Assembly (NCBI GenBank): GCA_035556735.1
Contig: DATMFF010000002.1
Location: forward strand, 124,001 to 188,000
Direction: 5' to 3'
Length of the DNA: 64,000 bases
Source: CANJBX01 sp035556735
GTDB taxonomy: Bacteria; Pseudomonadota; Alphaproteobacteria; Rhizobiales; Xanthobacteraceae
The notes under the pieces are model-generated. The model worked only from the letters and a program-made list of their open reading frames with translations. It ran no database searches and had not been told where the DNA came from. This document shows, piece after piece, positions 61,755-64,000 of this stretch (positions are counted from its first letter, which is position 1; each line of letters begins with the position of its first letter). The position numbers were made by a program, and so were the translations under genes.

Positions 61755-61863
61755 CGCGCCACCTCGCGCGGCCACGGGCTATCCGCGCGACGTAGCTGTT
61801 TGAAATTGAAGCGAGAGCACACGATTGCCCGCCACCGGTGAGGTCGCCGCCCTCGCTGCCAAT

Positions 61864-62121
61864 TCACGAGTGCTCCGTTGGGTAGTGAGGTACCAGCAAG
61901 TCCTCGAGTTGCAGCAATTCGCGCAAGGCACCGATCGCCTCGACTGCATCTTCAGCGCTGACAGCCGATGAAAGGCGACGATGCAAGTCGCGCCATGGCG
62001 GCGGCCGGCCGCGCCGAATTTCATCTTCGACGAAGGCCTTGGCCTGAGAAAGCGTCGCCAGTCGCCGCGGCTTCGCCACATCTTTGACCACGATGACCGG
62101 TTCGATTGGCAGTTCAGTCAT
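61864..62121 (-). CDS. Small hypothetical protein
   Basis: 85 residues: MTELPIEPVIVVKDVAKPRR, then LATLSQAKAFVEDEIRRGRPPPWRDLHRRLSSAVSAEDAVEAIGALRELLQLEDLLVP. Codon use matches neighbours and the composition is protein-like, with two amphipathic helices. Loosely reminiscent of DUF982-type proteins, but without a firm match. It lies convergent with the cation ATPase and divergent from the Crp/Fnr gene. Confidence 0.5.
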   Translation of the reverse strand: MTELPIEPVIVVKDVAKPRRLATLSQAKAFVEDEIRRGRPPPWRDLHRRLSSAVSAEDAVEAIGALRELLQLEDLLVPHYPTEHS

Positions 62122-62293
62122 GGAGGCACGCTCCGCATTGACGCTCTCGATGCCCGAGCAAAGACGGACTCAGGTTATTTTGAAATAAATTCAGTCCTAT
62201 TGCCGGAAAACCAATGCGTTCGGCGGCGATCTTCACATTGCGAAGGAGCGATCGTGCCAAGGTTTTGCCCACTTGCGCAAACACCATGGTGTC

Positions 62294-62307
62294 TTGATCG
62301 AGATCAA
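62294..62307. promoter_or_regulatory. FNR/FixK-type box TTGATCGAGATCAA before the Crp/Fnr gene
   Basis: Exact, perfectly palindromic TTGAT-N4-ATCAA centred 80 bp before the Crp/Fnr regulator's ATG, suggesting autoregulation or control by a housekeeping FixK. The 62122-62380 gap holds no other clear feature. Confidence 0.7.
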
Positions 62308-62380
62308 TGAAATGAGGAAGACAGCATAAGTCGATAGCCTTGTACAAGCGGCGGCAGTCGCGTTCAAAGGGGAGGCAGTC

Positions 62381-63079
62381 ATGGGTAGGCGTGCGGCAAT
62401 TCATGATCGAGCCTTCGATCGTGGCGAGTTCCATTCTCAGCTTGCGAAATGGCGAACGAGCGTGGCAGCTTCGAAGGGCCAGCCGATTTGCCAACCTAAC
62501 CGATTGGCGGACTATTGGTGGCATGTCGAATCCGGCCTGGTCAGGCAGGTCCGCCTGCAAAGCAGCGGGTTGCGATGCATCCACGAATTTTTTCTGCCGC
62601 ATGAGTGGTTCGTGTGCGACGGCATAAGCGAAGACACGGTTATTGAAGCTGTCTGCGACGGCACCGTACTCGGGCGTTATGGGCGCTTTGATCTTGAGCG
62701 CCTTGCGGTGGAGGATGTCGCGATTGCGCAAATATTGCGCGATGCACGGAACCGGCAAACCGCCAGAGCAGAAGAGCATATTTTCAACCTATGGCACCGG
62801 CGCTCGGTCGAAAAGGTGCGTGTTTTTTTGGATCAGATGAGAGCGCGCCTGCCGGCGAGATCCGATGGATTCACTCCGCTGCCCATGTCGCGATATGATA
62901 TGGCTGATTATCTGGGTCTCTCCGTCGAAACGGTCAGTCGGGCGCTAAGCATCCTGCGATCCCGCCGTGTCGTAGAGTTCGATGGCGTTCGAACACTGAA
63001 AATTGCGCACGGTTTGGATGATCACTTCCCGCTTTTCGTTCCCCCCCCCCCCCGCGCGAGTGGCGCGAGGGTTGCCTAG
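62381..63079 (+). CDS. Crp/Fnr-family transcription regulator (FixK-like)
   Basis: 232 residues; a GGGGAGG site precedes the ATG. The N-terminal sensor has the cyclic-nucleotide-binding-like fold (YWWHVESGLVRQVRL, IHEFFLPHEWFV). The winged helix is MSRYDMADYLGLSVETVSRALSILRSRRVV, with Glu183, Ser186 and Arg187, the E..SR set used by FNR and FixK to read TTGA. No FNR-type N-terminal Cys cluster is seen (Cys at 37, 66, 79, 92), so direct Fe-S oxygen sensing is unlikely. The C-terminus passes through a run of 13 C residues. Confidence 0.9.
   Translation: MGRRAAIHDRAFDRGEFHSQLAKWRTSVAASKGQPICQPNRLADYWWHVESGLVRQVRLQSSGLRCIHEFFLPHEWFVCDGISEDTVIEAVCDGTVLGRYGRFDLERLAVEDVAIAQILRDARNRQTARAEEHIFNLWHRRSVEKVRVFLDQMRARLPARSDGFTPLPMSRYDMADYLGLSVETVSRALSILRSRRVVEFDGVRTLKIAHGLDDHFPLFVPPPPRASGARVA
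63041..63053. repeat. Homopolymer of 13 C inside the Crp/Fnr gene
   Basis: The run encodes VPPPP near the C-terminus. A change of one base would alter the last dozen residues only. It may be a phase-variable tract or a sequencing artefact. A nearby T9 run (63135-63143) lies between this gene and adk and could assist transcript ending. Confidence 0.6.
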
Positions 63080-63163
63080 TAAACGATAGAGAACTTCGAA
63101 CGAAATCGACTTGCAATTTTAGGGATGGCGCCGATTTTTTTTTGAGGGCGGGATTGCCGCGCC

Positions 63164-63778
63164 TCAAACGTCTGAATCGGGGACCCTCTCGATTTGGAGC
63201 CGGGCCACAATTCGGTCGATCTCTTGCTCCACCTCGGCAATCGGAAGCATTCCATCCACGGAGTGCAGAATGCCCTGCCTCCGATAATAATCGAGAAGCG
63301 GAGATGTCTGCCGTTGGTAGGTGTGGATCCGCGATCGTAGAACCTCGGCATTGTCGTCGATCCGACGCGGCTCGCGACACGCGACGGCATTCGCGTTTCG
63401 CGCGGCGATCCGCTCAACCAGGGCGTGGTCCTTTGCCTTCAGTTCGATCACTGCACCGAGCCCCAGACCTCGGTCCCTGAGAAATCGATCAAGGGCCTTG
63501 GCCTGAGCTATCGTCCGGGGAAAGCCATCAAGAATGAATCCGTTGTGGGTGTCGGGACCATCCAGCCGCTCGAAAACGATAGCCTGAACGATGTCGTCTG
63601 GCACAAGATCGCCACGCGCCATGGCATCCTTAGCGAGCGCTCCGACCGGAGCGTCCGATGCGACGGCTGTGCGCAGCAGGACGCCGGCCGAGAGATGCGG
63701 GATGCCATACTTTGCGGCCGCACGTTGTGCCTGAGTACTTTTGCCGGCCCCCGGCGGACCTAGCATGACGAGCCGCAT
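63164..63778 (-). CDS. adk: Adenylate kinase (island copy)
   Basis: 204 residues. P-loop GPPGAGKS (7-14), AMP-binding region (HLSAGVLLRTAV in place of the usual STGDMLR), GFILDGFPRT, and a short lid with RIDDNAEVLRSRIHTYQRQTSPLLDYY. It interconverts ATP, ADP and AMP, helpful when ATP drops. The ribosomal-protein neighbourhood of the housekeeping adk is absent, so it is a second copy; similar extra adk genes lie in FixK regulons as far as I know. The lid is short and lacks zinc cysteines. Confidence 0.9.
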   Translation of the reverse strand: MRLVMLGPPGAGKSTQAQRAAAKYGIPHLSAGVLLRTAVASDAPVGALAKDAMARGDLVPDDIVQAIVFERLDGPDTHNGFILDGFPRTIAQAKALDRFLRDRGLGLGAVIELKAKDHALVERIAARNANAVACREPRRIDDNAEVLRSRIHTYQRQTSPLLDYYRRQGILHSVDGMLPIAEVEQEIDRIVARLQIERVPDSDV

Positions 63779-63849
63779 TGCAATAACCCCAGGTTTTGGA
63801 TTGCCTCTTGGCTTTTGGGCCAGGCAAAGCCGTTTGCCAACGATTGCCG

Positions 63850-64000
63850 TCAGGCATAACTTCGTTTCACTTTAATTCTCTTGCCCGGAGCCGGAGCGAT
63901 CGACGCCGTTAGATGGACAACCACTTCCAGCAGTCCTGAAACGGGAGTGCTAAATTTTTCCCTCTCGACCTCTTGAACCGCAAAACCGGTCTCCCAATTT
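63850..64000 (-). CDS. C-terminal end of an unidentified gene at the right edge
   Basis: A leftward frame is open from the window edge to the TGA at 63850-63852. It ends GFAVQEVEREKF, then LLEVVVHLTASIAPAP and IKVKRSYA. Only about 49 residues are visible, too few to identify. An open frame of this length can arise by chance, so it is a moderate call. Confidence 0.4.
   Translation of the reverse strand, partial: NWETGFAVQEVEREKFSTPVSGLLEVVVHLTASIAPAPGKRIKVKRSYA

Noticed and set aside
62114..62779. Leftward 221-codon frame opposite the Crp/Fnr gene
   Set aside because: Overlaps the certain regulator and its promoter; no protein-like pattern or ribosome site.

Overview
The window looks like chromosomal DNA of a GC-rich alphaproteobacterium of the Hyphomicrobiales (Bradyrhizobium/Xanthobacteraceae type). 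This rests on the Tad/Cpa pilus gene order, DUF4142 and Omp25-type genes, interspersed palindromic repeats of the kind common in that group, and very GC-rich codon use on the left. No sequence search was possible, so the placement is by gene content only. Layout: (1) 1-6.5 kb, the end of a Tad/Flp pilus operon (cpaC end, cpaD-like, cpaE, cpaF, tadB, tadC, tadD) with palindromic repeats between genes. (2) 6.6-13.4 kb, ordinary core or accessory genes: DUF4142, FAD monooxygenase, DUF4344 metallopeptidase, an FQDxWK-repeat secreted protein, an outer membrane barrel, an ArsR/SRPBCC pair and a small membrane protein. (3) 13.7-18.7 kb, a lower-GC patch with a beta-family protein plus HTH/ImmA-IrrE protease pair behind a palindromic operator, a membrane protein, and an overlapping DUF6610-like/YkgJ-like pair. 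(4) 18.98-21.9 kb, a mobile segment: the 3' part of a tRNA-Arg gene (attachment-site remnant), a tyrosine integrase, and an IS110-type transposase broken by one in-frame stop.

(5) 22-47.4 kb, a large proteostasis and stress island resembling the enterobacterial locus of heat resistance (LHR/TLST: sHsp, ClpK, FtsH, Trx, KefB, PsiE, DegP). A leftward operon holds three Hsp20s, an HtrA/DegP protease, two M16 peptidases, DUF5335 and a membrane protein. A divergent rightward operon holds cbpA, cbpM, ftsH, rhomboid, SDH/ClpP-fold protease, psiE, trxC, dps, an HPF-sigma fusion, hsp20, lon, marC and kefB. It is followed by dnaK, clpB, grpE and an NDUFS4-like gene. (6) 47.4-64 kb, a second stress module: an IS66 remnant, hsp20, three BON-domain proteins, LigD split into three genes, universal stress protein, PHA synthase, FMN reductase, small stress-type proteins, a P2-type cation ATPase, a Crp/Fnr regulator and adenylate kinase.

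The most striking signal is a recurring palindrome TTGA-N6-TCAA (FNR/FixK-type). Seven exact and three near matches lie in intergenic DNA, about 67-121 bp before the starts of hsp20, dnaK, two BON genes, usp, the FMN reductase and the Crp/Fnr gene (exact), and phaC, a small stress gene and a third BON gene (near). The encoded Crp/Fnr protein carries the E..SR recognition residues that fit this box, so the island probably carries its own low-oxygen or redox-responsive regulon linking chaperones, proteases, membrane maintenance and dormancy-like metabolism.
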